Part shown: piece after piece, positions 49,225 to 59,462 of the stretch
Position numbering within the stretch: the stretch's first letter is position 1
Layout of the letters: every line of letters begins with the position of its first letter
From: Spirodela intermedia
Lineage: Eukaryota > Streptophyta > Magnoliopsida > Alismatales > Araceae
Reading direction: 5' to 3'
Assembly (NCBI GenBank): GCA_902729315.2
Contig: LR746264.1
Location: 9,145,878 to 9,209,877, forward strand
DNA: 64,000 nucleotides
Position numbers and translations under genes: made by a program
The notes under the pieces: model-generated
Database searches by the model: none
The model's input: only the letters and a program-made list of their open reading frames with translations
Told to the model about the DNA's origin: nothing

Positions 49225-50070
49225 ATGGGCCCGCTGGACAGGACGAAGAAGAGGATTCAACCGTGGAGGAAGGCCATCCTCCACGTCTCTCTCTGCTTCG
49301 CCGTGGGTTTCTTCATGGGATTCTCTCCGTCGAGCACGAACGCCGTCCAGAGAAAACTCGAATGGCGGAGCTTAAACGACTCCTCCACCACCGCTGCCGC
49401 CGCTGGCGAGGAGCTGCCGCCGCAGAAGCTCCTCATCGCCGTAACGACGACGAGGCGGAAGGACCCTCTGCAGGACGCCCTCCTGAGATGGATGGCGGAT
49501 GCCTTATCGCTGGTTCCTCCGCCGCTGCTCTGGCTCGTCGTGGAGTCGCAGTCTGAGATGCCGCTGACGGCGGAGCTGCTGAGGAAGACGACGGTGATGT
49601 ACAGGCATCTTCCTTCTGGCGAGAACTTCACCGACCCTGAGGCGGAGTTGCGCCACCAGAGGAACGTCGCCCTCCGCCACATCGAGAAGCACCGCATCGA
49701 CGGGATCGTCCACTTCTCCCCGCTCACCTCCGTCTACGATCTCCGACTGTTCGACGGCATCAGGGAAACCGAGTACGTCGTTCCTCCCACCTCTTCCTCT
49801 CCCAGTTAGAAACGAACAACCGATCGATGAACTCTCGGCGAAATCTTTCGGATTAAACGAGAGTTGTGTTCTTTGATGATGATCAGCCTTTCCCTTTCCG
49901 GTGCATCTGCCGGCGCCGCTGCTGATATTATTAGTTTGAATAGAGGGAGAGTGTAATCCCTGTAGAACAAAGGCTTCCTTCCATGCTGTAAATGTCAGTG
50001 GCGTGGTTGGCATGCCACCGACCAACCTGTGCCTTAGTGGTTATATATTACTGAAAGGTGAGAAGTTGCC

Positions 50071-50106
<36 letters not shown>

Positions 50107-50515
50107 CCTTAATAGCTTCTTGAGTTCGAAAGGTAGAGGTTGATGGTGCAACGCCAGCGGAAACCAACGAATCCCAACACGGCTCTCTTATCTCAACTCG
50201 ACCGTGTCTGCAGGGTGCTTGGGGCGTGGCCGACGGCGTCGGTGGCGGCGAACGGGAAGACGGTGGTTGTGGACGGCCCCGTCTGCAGATCCTCCCGGGT
50301 CGTTGGTTGGCGGCCGACGGGCGGGCGCAGCAGGAATGCTCCTTCCGTCATCGACATCTCCAGCTTCGCCTTCAACAGCTCCATATTGTGGCATCCCAGT
50401 CGCTGGCACAATCACTCATCCCCCCCCGACGTATCACAGGTTTCGCTGTCTCTCTCTCTCTCCCTCACCGTCTCTCTCTCTCCCCTCTCTCCCTATCTCT
50501 CTCTCTCCCTCTCCC

Positions 50516-50569
<54 letters not shown>

Positions 50570-51192
50570 TCTCTTCCTCTGCCTCTCTCCCTCTCTCCCT
50601 CTCCCTCTCCCTCTCTCTCTCCCTCTCTCTCTCCCCCTCTCTCCCTCTACCTCTCCCTCTCCCCCCTCTCTCCCCCTCTCTCTCCCTTTCTCTCTCCCCC
50701 TCTCTCTCCCTTTCTCTCTCCCCCTCTCTCTCTCCCCCTCCCTCCCTCTCTCTCTGTCTCCCTCTGTCTCCCTCTGTCTCCCTCTGTCTCCCTCTGTCTC
50801 CCTCTGTCTCCCTCCCTCCCTCTCTTTCTCTCTCTCACTCTCTCTCTCCCTCACTCTCTCTCTCTCTCTCTTACACGTGCGGCCAAGTAGATTCGGTGCT
50901 CGTCCGGTATCGTGTCCATTCCTAACATCAAACTGCTGGGCCCCACCGATATAACCTTCCAAACCACCGGGCCCATTGGGCCTCCGCAGGTGCTGATTTT
51001 GGGGAGGATCATTTTCAGGATTCAATCAGCTTCCTCCAACAGATGGCCCTCAAAGAGACGAACAAGACGAAGGCCATCCCGACCCCCGGCTGCTCCCGCA
51101 TCGTGGCGTGGCGCCTTCCCCTCCACCGACTCGAAGCTACCTCCCCCGTCCGATCGGAATTCCTCTCCGTGAACCCGCAGCAAAGCCGATAA
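49225..51192 (+). CDS. IRX9: GT43 glycosyltransferase IRX9 (xylan backbone synthesis)
   Basis: Three exons, 49225-49772, 50214-50439 and 51019-51192, splice in phase to 315 residues. The N-terminus MGPLDRTKKRIQPWRKA is followed by a signal-anchor (about residues 20-35), the type II topology of a Golgi glycosyltransferase. GT43 hallmarks are LVPPPLLWLVVE, LRHQRNVALRHIEKH, GIVHFSPLTSVYDL, then VLGAWP, VVDGPVC and ISSFAFNSSILW. IRX9 works with IRX14 and IRX10 in elongating the xylan backbone of secondary walls; Arabidopsis IRX9 is thought to be structural and not catalytic. No canonical DXD is visible in the LTSVYDLRLF region, which agrees with that. The last exon ends VNPQQSR. Intron 2 is mostly a long CT-rich tract. 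Confidence 0.94.
50064..50104 (+). repeat. CT microsatellite in IRX9 intron 1
   Basis: A run of CT dinucleotides inside the first intron (49773-50213), about 110 bases before the exon 2 acceptor, with pyrimidines on the transcript strand. Confidence 0.85.
50446..50870 (+). repeat. Long polypyrimidine tract filling IRX9 intron 2
   Basis: About 425 bases are almost entirely C and T on the transcript strand, starting just after the donor at 50440. The tract mixes CT dinucleotides, CCCTCT variants and, at about 50753-50811, a roughly six-fold 10-bp repeat of the form CTGTCTCCCT. Only scattered A or G bases interrupt it. Confidence 0.95.
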
Positions 51193-51272
51193 GAGGACCG
51201 ACATTAAAGACCAGAATGATGGGCCACTATAAAAAGTTGTACCTATAAACGAAAGGAAAATACGAAAGAAAT

Positions 51273-51307
<35 letters not shown>

Positions 51308-52864
51308 CTCGAATAAGCCAACAAAATCACCTGATGTTAGCAGTTGACTTTCTATTTTAAATAGTCAAAACAATGAATATGGGAGATGGAAACAAGCTCA
51401 ATTGGCCATAAAATTATGTATCAATGGCTCACAACTAATTATTATGTGTTACTCCCAATTAACGTTTTTTTACTTAATATAGGATTTAAATATTTTTAAA
51501 ATGACTAACCATTAGACTATGAGGAGCCCTACCAGGCGAGGGACCCATAGAAGTATTTTTAGAATTCGTGTGTTTTTTAATAGTTAAAATAAATATTTGT
51601 TGGTTTATAATAACCGTTTCTTTTGACGTTGACAAGGTTGACTATTGTTTATGACGTAAAAGTCGATCACTTTTTCTCTTAGGAGCCAAAATAGAGAAAA
51701 TAATTACTGCGTGGGTCAAGATACGGGTTTTCTTGACGTCAAGCTCAAGGAAGGTTCAATAAAAAATCAGGAAAAAAAGAGGGATTTTTAGGATCACGTG
51801 TTTGGTCTACTGGGGCTATAACGGCCTATAATCTGTGAATAATGTTAAATTTATAGGATGGCAGAAGAAAATACCGACACGCGCGGCGGGTGTTACCCTC
51901 TTAGCTCCGCTCACGAAATGGGGGGAGGGTTGGAGGTAGAAGGTGAAGACCAGACCCTGCTGCTGTACTGTGGATCGTCTACTTCCCTCTTCTTCCCCCT
52001 GCTCGAAGCCGGAAAACCTGATCACGGCTCGTCTTTTGTGGTCGCCGTCGGACGAGATCGGTGGTAACAGGTAAGGGACGATATCGGCTCTTGTTTCTTT
52101 CCTCGCCCCTCCCCTCTCTCTCTAACCCTCCTTTCCTGTCGAAGCTGGAACACCGTTCTAGGGTTATGTTTGTTCAGTTCAGCGACCCAGCCACGTAGGC
52201 CTCCATCTGGCTGCGAGGGCGGATGGGTTTGGCCAGTGTTCAGGTATGCAACTGCAGGCAGCGGATAGAATGCGGTTATCCTGCTTCTCATTGCCGACTA
52301 CTCATCGAGCAGGTTTCGGGGTGGTTCAGATCGTGTTTCGCCATTGTTTTGCGCTTACGTCCTTGGTTTCCCCTTTTTCGTCTCTGATCCTACCGTGGCG
52401 TAGATTGGCAACGCTTTCCTGCCCAGGATATCAATTATTTAGCCTGGAAACGTTTTTTTCGGCAGTCCATCTGCTGTAGCACCGATCAGAAAATTACTAC
52501 CTGAAGATCGAGAGGAGATCTGGCTCCTCAAAGCGTTGGATCATTTGCCTTTTCGTTTTGTTGTTAGCATGCATTCCTATCAGGCCTTATCGTTTTTCTT
52601 CGATCCCTTATTTTTCTGATTGCCTTTTCTCCTCGTTTGCATTCTCCTAGAGCCGAGGAAGAAGCTGGATATAGAGCAGGTTATTCTCGGCACCGGTTTT
52701 CTTAGATGCAGATCGTCAATTTATCTGGAGAAAAAGAGTTAAAACTCATCGATGTTCGAATAATTAGATGTAAGAACTTGCATTAATTTTTCCTTTCTAC
52801 GAATTCCAGGGACGACTAGGGCTGATCGTCATAATATTCTTGGCTTGGCTTCCAGGATAGCGGC
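51193..52864 (+). other. Intergenic: IRX9 3' flank, then promoter, 5' UTR and inferred leader intron of the cis-prenyltransferase
   Basis: A CT microsatellite occupies 51275-51304, and AT-rich sequence without genes runs to about 51840. From 51900 the sequence looks like a transcribed leader ending in the donor CAG/GTAAGG at 52071. An acceptor TTCCAG at 52850-52855 lies nine bases before the ATG, so a 785-base leader intron is likely. The open frame at 51858-52067 is probably leader and not protein. Confidence 0.55.
51900..52170 (+). repeat. Leader segment homologous to the PWWP gene leader (copy A)
   Basis: Shares with 62164-62520, in the same order, CTTAGCTCCGC plus ATG-like GAAA and GGGG; CTCGAAGC, GGAA, CCTGAT, CGG and TCG; TGGTCGC; the splice donor GTAAGG; and CTGGAAC followed by TTCTAGGGTTA. 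Spacing differs by small indels and an extra block of about 60 bases in copy B. Confidence 0.8.
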
Positions 52865-53689
52865 ATGGAGAGCTCTAAAAGCCCCCCCTCAGCCAATGTT
52901 TTTGGGGGATTCTGGGGTTTCCTCAGAAGATGCCTCTTCTATGTGCTGACTTTGGGCCCTATGCCAACTCATGTAGCCTTCATCATGGACGGGAACAGGA
53001 GGTTCACACGCATCAGGAAGATGGAAACAGGCGCTGGTCATAGAGCCGGACTCACATCCCTCATGTCCGCTCTTCAGTACTGCTATGAAATGGGCATCAC
53101 CTATGTGACTGTCTATGCCTTCAGCATTGACAATTTTAGGCGGAAGCCAGAGGAGGTGGAGCATGTGATGAATCTGATGCTCGAGAAACTCGAGAACCTT
53201 CTGGAGGAGGAGAGCTTGGTGACCAAGTACGGAGTCAGAGTCAACTTCTGGGGGAATTTGCGGATGCTGAGCGAGCCTGTGAGGCTGGCAATCGAGAAGG
53301 CTATGGCTGCTACTTCAGCGAACACCGGCCCCGTGCTGTCTGTGTGCGTTGCTTACACCTCCACTGCTGAGATCACTCATGCAGTCGAAGAATCATGCAG
53401 AGAGAGGCTAAAAGCTGTTCAGGAAGGGCGTTCCAGTGTGGCGACTCTGTCAGTGAAAGACGTGGAGAGAAGCTTGTACACGGCCGGCTGCCCTGATCCA
53501 GATGTTGTGATCAGGACTTCTGGGGAGACAAGGCTGAGCAATTTCCTCCTCTGGCAGACATCTATCACCCACCTGCAGAACCCTTCTGTACTGTGGCCAG
53601 GATTCTCTATAAGGCACCTGGTTTGGTCGATTCTTGAGTACCAGAGAGCCCAGCCCTATCTGGAGAAGAGAAAAAGGTTTAACTTTTAG
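52865..53689 (+). CDS. cis-prenyltransferase, dehydrodolichyl diphosphate synthase type
   Basis: A single open frame of 274 residues with no introns in the coding part, as in many plant CPT genes. It condenses isopentenyl diphosphate onto an allylic starter to make the polyprenyl diphosphate precursor of dolichol, usually at the ER. All conserved UPP-synthase regions are present: HVAFIMDGNRR (catalytic Asp42), GHRAGLTSLMSAL, TVYAFSIDNFRRKPEEVEHV, NFWGNL and DVVIRTSGETRLSNFLLWQ (about 215-233). An N-terminal hydrophobic stretch (FLRRCLFYVLTLG) probably binds membrane. The C-terminus YLEKRKRFNF lacks the RXG motif of the NgBR-type partner, so this looks like the catalytic subunit type. Rubber or short-chain terpene precursor synthesis cannot be excluded by sequence. 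Its leader is shared with the PWWP gene at 62561. Confidence 0.95.
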   Translation: MESSKSPPSANVFGGFWGFLRRCLFYVLTLGPMPTHVAFIMDGNRRFTRIRKMETGAGHRAGLTSLMSALQYCYEMGITYVTVYAFSIDNFRRKPEEVEHVMNLMLEKLENLLEEESLVTKYGVRVNFWGNLRMLSEPVRLAIEKAMAATSANTGPVLSVCVAYTSTAEITHAVEESCRERLKAVQEGRSSVATLSVKDVERSLYTAGCPDPDVVIRTSGETRLSNFLLWQTSITHLQNPSVLWPGFSIRHLVWSILEYQRAQPYLEKRKRFNF

Positions 53690-54587
53690 TGGTGTAGATG
53701 GGCCTGTTTAGCTCGAGATGATGTCAAATGGATTCAGATCTTGAAAGAAACGACCGTGCCTGTGTAGAATGCCCCCCAAGTGTCTTAGAATTGTATACTT
53801 GATATTATATTACTTGTTTTTTAGCTGTTTTTTTTTCCATGGTCAGATTATTTGTTCTTGATCAGATCAACTACATTTTATGGCTGCAGCAGCCCAACTC
53901 AAAATCTATATTTCTGTGCTCATTGATACCGTTGTGATCTGTGCCTGGTATATGATATCAATATTTTAAAAAATAGAATCTGTTATTTCCTCATTGGGGG
54001 TTTCTATCACCCATTTCTGTTAGGAAAACTCAGCACGGTGGATTTCCATCCTTCCCCAGTTGGGCTGTTGACCTTAGGGAACTCAATTTTTTGTGCTCGA
54101 ATCAGGTTCATCTGCAGTGGAAATAACTGGGTCTTGGCCATGTCATGTTATCTTCACGACGTTTCTCTGTCGAGAGTTGTGTTAGCAGTCGCCCAGTTCC
54201 TGGGATAAGTTTCTAGCCTAATGTGAAAAGTCCCATTGGGCCGTGGAAAATTCTCAGTGGAACCCCTGCTCATGAGCGAGTGAGAGACAGAGACAGAGAC
54301 AGACAGAGACAGAGAGAGGTGCAGTTCTGGACGTGGAAAACTAGGAGATAGGTAGAGGCAGATATGTGCATTGACTTCTTCGCCGAACTTATACCGAGAG
54401 ATGGCGAAGAGGAGTCAGCGAAACTGTCGACGGCCAACAGCTAGCCGCCAGCTTTGGGACTCCGGCTTTTTATGCCTCATGTTCTCGCCGACGTTCCTCC
54501 CCTTCGTTCACACCCATCTCCTTGGTTTCCCCACTTCTTTATGTGTGGATCACCGTCGTAGTAGTTTCAGTCTTCTTTGTCGCTCTA
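53690..54587. other. Intergenic: cis-prenyltransferase 3' flank and LBD upstream region
   Basis: AT-rich 3' UTR-like sequence, then a GACAGA-type repeat at 54281-54316 and a possible TATA-like TTTTTATG at about 54467. An upstream ATG frame, 54401-54601, overlaps the LBD start codon. No other gene seen. Confidence 0.5.
54281..54316. repeat. GA-rich GAGACA microsatellite upstream of the LBD gene
   Basis: Repeated GAGACA/GACAGA units about 275 bases before the LBD start codon. GA repeats in plant promoters can bind BPC/GAGA factors; use here is inferred. Confidence 0.8.
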
Positions 54588-55293
54588 ATGGAGAGCAGTG
54601 AGACCACTGCCGACATGGGTTTCCCTCTTGCTTCCTCCCTCTCGTCCTCTCCCACCTCTTCTTCCCCCACAATTCTTCCATGCCCGCCGCCACCGTCGGC
54701 GGCGGTAGTCCCCAGCCCCTGCGCCGCCTGCAAGATCCTCCGCCGAAAATGCACCGATACGTGCATCCTCGCCCCCTTCTTCCCCCCCGGTGAGCCCCTC
54801 AAGTTCGCCGCCGCTCACAAGGTCTTCGGTGCCAGCAACATCATCAAGCTTTTGCAGGTTAACACACACAGAGAGGAGAAAGAGAGAGAGATGCCGGAGA
54901 TGTGTTGTTTGATAACGAGATTTTCTTGTGAATGGGCTGATTCAGGGGCTTCCAGAGAGCCAGAGAGGTGACGCTGTGAAGAGCGTGGTGTACGAGGCCA
55001 ACGCCAGGCTCAGGGACCCTGTCTACGGCTGCGCCGGCGTGATCTGGCAGCTCCAGCGGCGACTCGGCGAACTGCAGGCACAGGTGGCCAAGGCGGAGGC
55101 GGAGCTCTTCACCGTGCAGTCGCAACGCGCTAACCTCGTCGCCGTTCTCTGCATGAAGATGGCCGCCGCCCCATCGGCGCCCGATGACCTCGCCACCGGC
55201 GGCGCCACCATCCCACTGCAGGACGACCCCTCCTGCTTCCTCGACGACGGCGGCGGACAAGCGGCGCCACCGTGGGAGCTCCTATGGGCATGA
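54588..55293 (+). CDS. LBD: LOB-domain (LBD) transcription factor, class I, LBD1/LBD11-like
   Basis: Two exons, 54588-54857 and 54946-55293, give 205 residues; the intron position right after the NIIKLLQ of the GAS block is the classic LBD one. The CX2CX6CX3C zinc motif is CAACKILRRKCTDTC (about 45-59), the GAS block is AHKVFGASNIIKLL, and the coiled coil with Leu spacing is VIWQLQRRLGELQAQVAKAE. Together with GLPESQRGDAVKSVVYEA these place it in class I near LBD1/LBD11. LBD proteins bind DNA and set boundaries or organ programmes, in this subgroup vascular and root development. The Ser/Pro-rich N-terminus and the WELLWA end are variable parts. The ATG at 54588 is the only in-frame one upstream of the zinc motif. 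Confidence 0.95.
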
Positions 55294-56097
55294 GCAGCGA
55301 TCGGAAGAAAGATCACATTTTCTCCCCTCCAAAAGCTTAGAACGAATGAACATGTCGAGGGTATCTCGATCAGTTTTAACGAAAGACTTCATCACAGCCC
55401 ACATCATCTCGTCCCCTCCTCCCCTGCCGGCGACGCCGCTTATCTCCATCCCCGACAGTCAATTCGAAGATGTTTTGACTAACATCACAGCCCCGGGGAG
55501 TTGTATAGTCAATGTGGGCCCCACCCCGAGAACTTTCACCGTGCTCCACTGCCTCCGAACTCCTCCTGCAGCTTCCTGTCGACGTTGACTGTTCCCTCCA
55601 TGGAGGAACGCGAGGTCCACACCTACCCGCCATCTCAGTCAAATCACTGAAGCTCGAAACCACCACGGGACGCCATGATACACAACACATTTTGGCCGCC
55701 GAACAGCTACAGATTTAACTGAAGCTGGAAGAAGACGGTGGGGTGGGACAGAACCCACTCGTTCTGTCCTCTTGATGTGAGAGGAAAAGGAGAAGCTGAT
55801 GAGGGAGTACGTTCACGAAGATCCAAGTGAGGTGAACACATAAAAATAATTATTTACAGTGTACATGTTCGATATAAGTATCAAACTACGAAGGGAAGGA
55901 AATAACCAGGGCCGGCGGAGAGGCACGATGAACTGTTCTGCCAAAAGAAACCAGGCTCCCGCTCGATCCCGCAAGCAGTTTTGCGGGCATGGAAGATCTG
56001 CGATGAGGATGAATAAGAAGCAGGAGGATGCAGGAAGAACTGAGAGAGTCAAAAGGGTAATCGATAGATGATCCGGCGGAGGGAGGGGAGTCGCCCG
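55294..56097. other. Convergent intergenic region between the LBD and ICR 3' ends
   Basis: 3' UTRs of two convergent genes. Short open frames on both strands, no resemblance to known proteins, and no repeat. Confidence 0.5.
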
Positions 56098-59000
56098 CTA
56101 CTTCTGGCCCTTCTTCCAAAGGATTCCGATCTTCTTCAGCACGGTGTTCTTCTTCGTCTTTGTGGCTTCCTCGTCCATCTCGTCCGAGTACGGAGAGCTC
56201 AAGAGCTTTCCACCAAAGTTGAGGTACTCCGAATCGATCGACCCGCTCTTCTCGCTCAGCTTTCCGTTGCTTCCGGTGTTGAGGATTGCTGCTGCGGCCT
56301 CAGCGGCCTTCCTCCACTGATCTGTCTGAATCCTGAGCCTCTTCAACTCGGCCTCCATTTCTGAGTTCGTAGCCCGGACCGCGTCCAGCTGTTCGCCCAT
56401 CTTGGCGGCCCTCTGGCTACTCTTATCTGCTTCCTCAGCCGCATGTCCCAGCTTCGTCATGGCGTCCTGTTGAGAGGCCTTCGCGGCCTCGAGCTCAACT
56501 TGGGCTGATTCATGGGTCTTCAGCATTTCCCCTTCCTTCTTCCGCATTTCCGCCCTCAGGACCTTGTTCTCCTCGGAAATGCTCTGCAACTCGGTCTCCT
56601 TATCCATGAGATTCTCCTTCAACTCTGCAATTTCAGACACGGATGCCTTCCCTTTTGATTCCAACTCAGATTCCGTCTGGTTCTCCGTCAACTTCCGAAC
56701 CTCTTCCTTCAGCCTCTCATTTGCATCCAACACATCTTGCAGCTGGGTTTCCTTCTCGGTCAGGCTTGTCCTCAAATCGGCAAGCTTTGACTTCACTTCG
56801 TCGACCTCTTCCACCGACTTCGTTTCCAAACCAGGTTCTGCTGAAGCTGGTCTCAGCTTCTCAATTTCTTCCTTCAGTGACTCATTTAGATTCGAAAGCC
56901 TCTGCAACTCGTTCTCCCTGTCGGTCAAATCCGCCCTCAACAGGGCAAGAGTTGACCTCATTTCAGAAATATCTTCATCAGACGACTTCAGCTTTGACTC
57001 CAATCCACATTCCGTCGGAGTGGTGGACCCAACCTTCTCCACTTCTCGCCTCAGCGTCTCGTTCAGATCCGAAACTTTGCACAATTCCTCCTCCTTTTCA
57101 GCTAAATGTGCCTTCAATTCTGCAATCCTTGCATTGGCTTCATCCACCGTTGACTCCAGTTTATCTTCCTTTAGACCAGAATCAATCCTCGGACGCTCAG
57201 TCTCTGCCAGCGTTTTCGTCTGTGCCTCCTCTAGCGTGCCCTCAACTAGAGAAGATCTCAATCGCTCCACCTCCCCCTTCAGAGCGCTCACAGTTTCCTC
57301 AGCAGAACAGATCTGCACCGTGCTGTTAATCTGCTCTTCTTTCAGTTTGAGCTCAGACGCTTCCAACGACGACTTCAGGTTCTCCACCTCTGACTGTAGA
57401 GCACTCACCACGTTCTCAAGGGAGTTTATCTGGGATTTGGACGCCTCTAAATCAGAACACACAGCCTTGAAAGCTCCCACGATTTTGAGACCATCAGAAT
57501 GCAGTGTTTGGATGGTAGAGTTGGCGACCTGTAGCTGGAGTTGGGTCTCGCTGACCAGTTCCTGGTAATCTGCTTCTGACTTCTCATAGCCATTTAGCTC
57601 AGCCTTGAGAGTCCCCACTAGCGAGGTTGTCTCCACCACGTCTCTTTTCAGCATCTGCAGCTCTGAATGCGCAAGTTGTGCTTGCATAGACTGAGCCGCC
57701 TCAGATTCTACGGCCATTTCAATCTGCAGCTGAAGATTCTCGATTTCATGAACGGCGCAGCCAACAGCAGCTGGATCGAATGGGTCTTGCTCCTTGGGAG
57801 ACTTGGGCTCAGACTCTAATGCTTGGTCATTGTTCTGAGATGGCACTTGGAGCTCCTGGGCACTGGCAACCTCAGAACGGGAAAGCTCCAACAGCTGCCG
57901 CTTGGTGTCTTCGAGATCTGCAGCCATGGCTAGGAACTGCTTCTTGGCCTCATCGGCTTCCTCCAGTGCTCGTATCTTGGATGACTCTGATGAGTTTAAC
58001 AGCTCCTTCGTCTTCTTCAGATCTTCTTGCACCTGGGTCAGCTGAGATTCTAACTTCGACACCCTACTTGCAGGTTTTTTCTAGAATTGCAAGATAGAAA
58101 TCCAACACGAGTTAATAACAGGAAATAATGTTTCAAGAGATCAACATGAAAGAGTACGAGTCATAAGAAACGCCACTAAATTCAGCATAAAAAAAATGGA
58201 ATTTGTTATAGAAGCATGATACAGAGTTCCAGACGGACATATTAAGAAGACAGTTGAGAGGGAAAGTTTCAAACTTGAGCAAGAAAAAAATCGGAATTGA
58301 GCTCACAGATCTATAAACACGGTGCACATATTACACCAAAAAGCTTGAATTGCAAAAATAAGTAAGAGTGTACCTCAGAGGCTGGGCTTTTTGGAGCTTT
58401 CCTCTCAATGGGTTTCGGACTCCTCACGGTAGGAGACCGTGCTGCAGAAGGAGTCGACCCAGACGAACCAGATTCCGTCCCAGCCACCTTGGGTTGACGA
58501 TTGGATCGAGGGGTGACAGGGGAAGTCTTTTGAGGCATGCCAGAAGACCCAGTCCTGCGCCAAGAGTACCAGAAAGAGAAGAAATAAGAAAGCATTTATA
58601 GCAAAATAATCATACACATGAACGGCGCTATATAAGATCCTCGAGGAAATTAGCACTAAGGAGATACCCAAGTGCCGTTGAGAAAATCCCCCAGAGGTAT
58701 TAATGGTAGCCGAAAATCTTTCAATGAACACAAAGAACGTACAGTTTGAACAAAGCAGTCGTTAAAGAGAGACAAGCAAAGGGCATTGACTTAAATATAA
58801 TCACATGGAATTTAATAAAAATCGTCACATCATAGAAACCCATTTGCTGAACGGGAAACCAAATTTTAGTATGACACTATACTAGATACAATTATCAGAG
58901 GTCAATTTTACGAAGATACTGGATCAATCTGTTCTACCGTACTGATTGAAACTTTCCAAATGAATATATTCCATACAATATTGGCCCAGAGAATCTAATA

Positions 59001-59462
59001 AAAAAATTAAAACAAAAAAAAACAGAAAGGGCAACAGTAATATGAACACAAAGGGACGAACCAGAAAACTCTGCATTCAAAGAGATAGGCCAATCTACCA
59101 GAACTATTAGTTTTGGGAAGGGATAGAGAGACCGACGTGGAAGCAAAAGAAAACTTTCCACGGTTCGGGAATTTGCCCAGTTCCTGGTTGGCTGAACCTC
59201 ATTAACCCAGATAGATAGAATCTACCACTCACGTAGATTCTCGCTTTCTATTGTATAACGTTCAAGAAGGAAAACGGAAATGTATATCCAATGCGGAGCA
59301 GATCCCTAGTCAATGCCCTTCCAGTGCAACTACGATTTACAGATAATATACCAGCTGAAAGACTCGAAAAATGGCAAAAGTAAAGGCGGGTGGGTAAAAA
59401 AGTTCCAGAAAAGGAAGGCACAATGAATCCGGAGAAACCCACCTAGTCTTGGATTTCTGCAT
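56098..59462 (-). CDS. ICR: Interactor of constitutive active ROPs (ICR/RIP family)
   Basis: Three exons, 59443-59462, 58374-58554 and 56098-58080, splice in phase to 727 residues. The start [19 protein letters not shown] with its 20-nt first exon is typical of the ICR family. A basic Ser/Pro region ([21 protein letters not shown]) precedes the long coiled coil beginning [20 protein letters not shown]. The family motif [10 protein letters not shown] lies near residue 653, and the end is [12 protein letters not shown]. ICRs are effectors of ROP GTPases and bind microtubules in polarity, exocytosis and wall patterning. The length (about 100 residues more than many members) comes partly from an internal coiled-coil repeat between about 56500 and 57160. 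Further 5' UTR exons may lie upstream. Confidence 0.93.

Noticed and set aside
50140-50954. Three overlapping SLSLSL-type open frames and their antisense RERERE frames
   Set aside because: They are produced by the CT tract of IRX9 intron 2; only 50214-50439 is real coding sequence.
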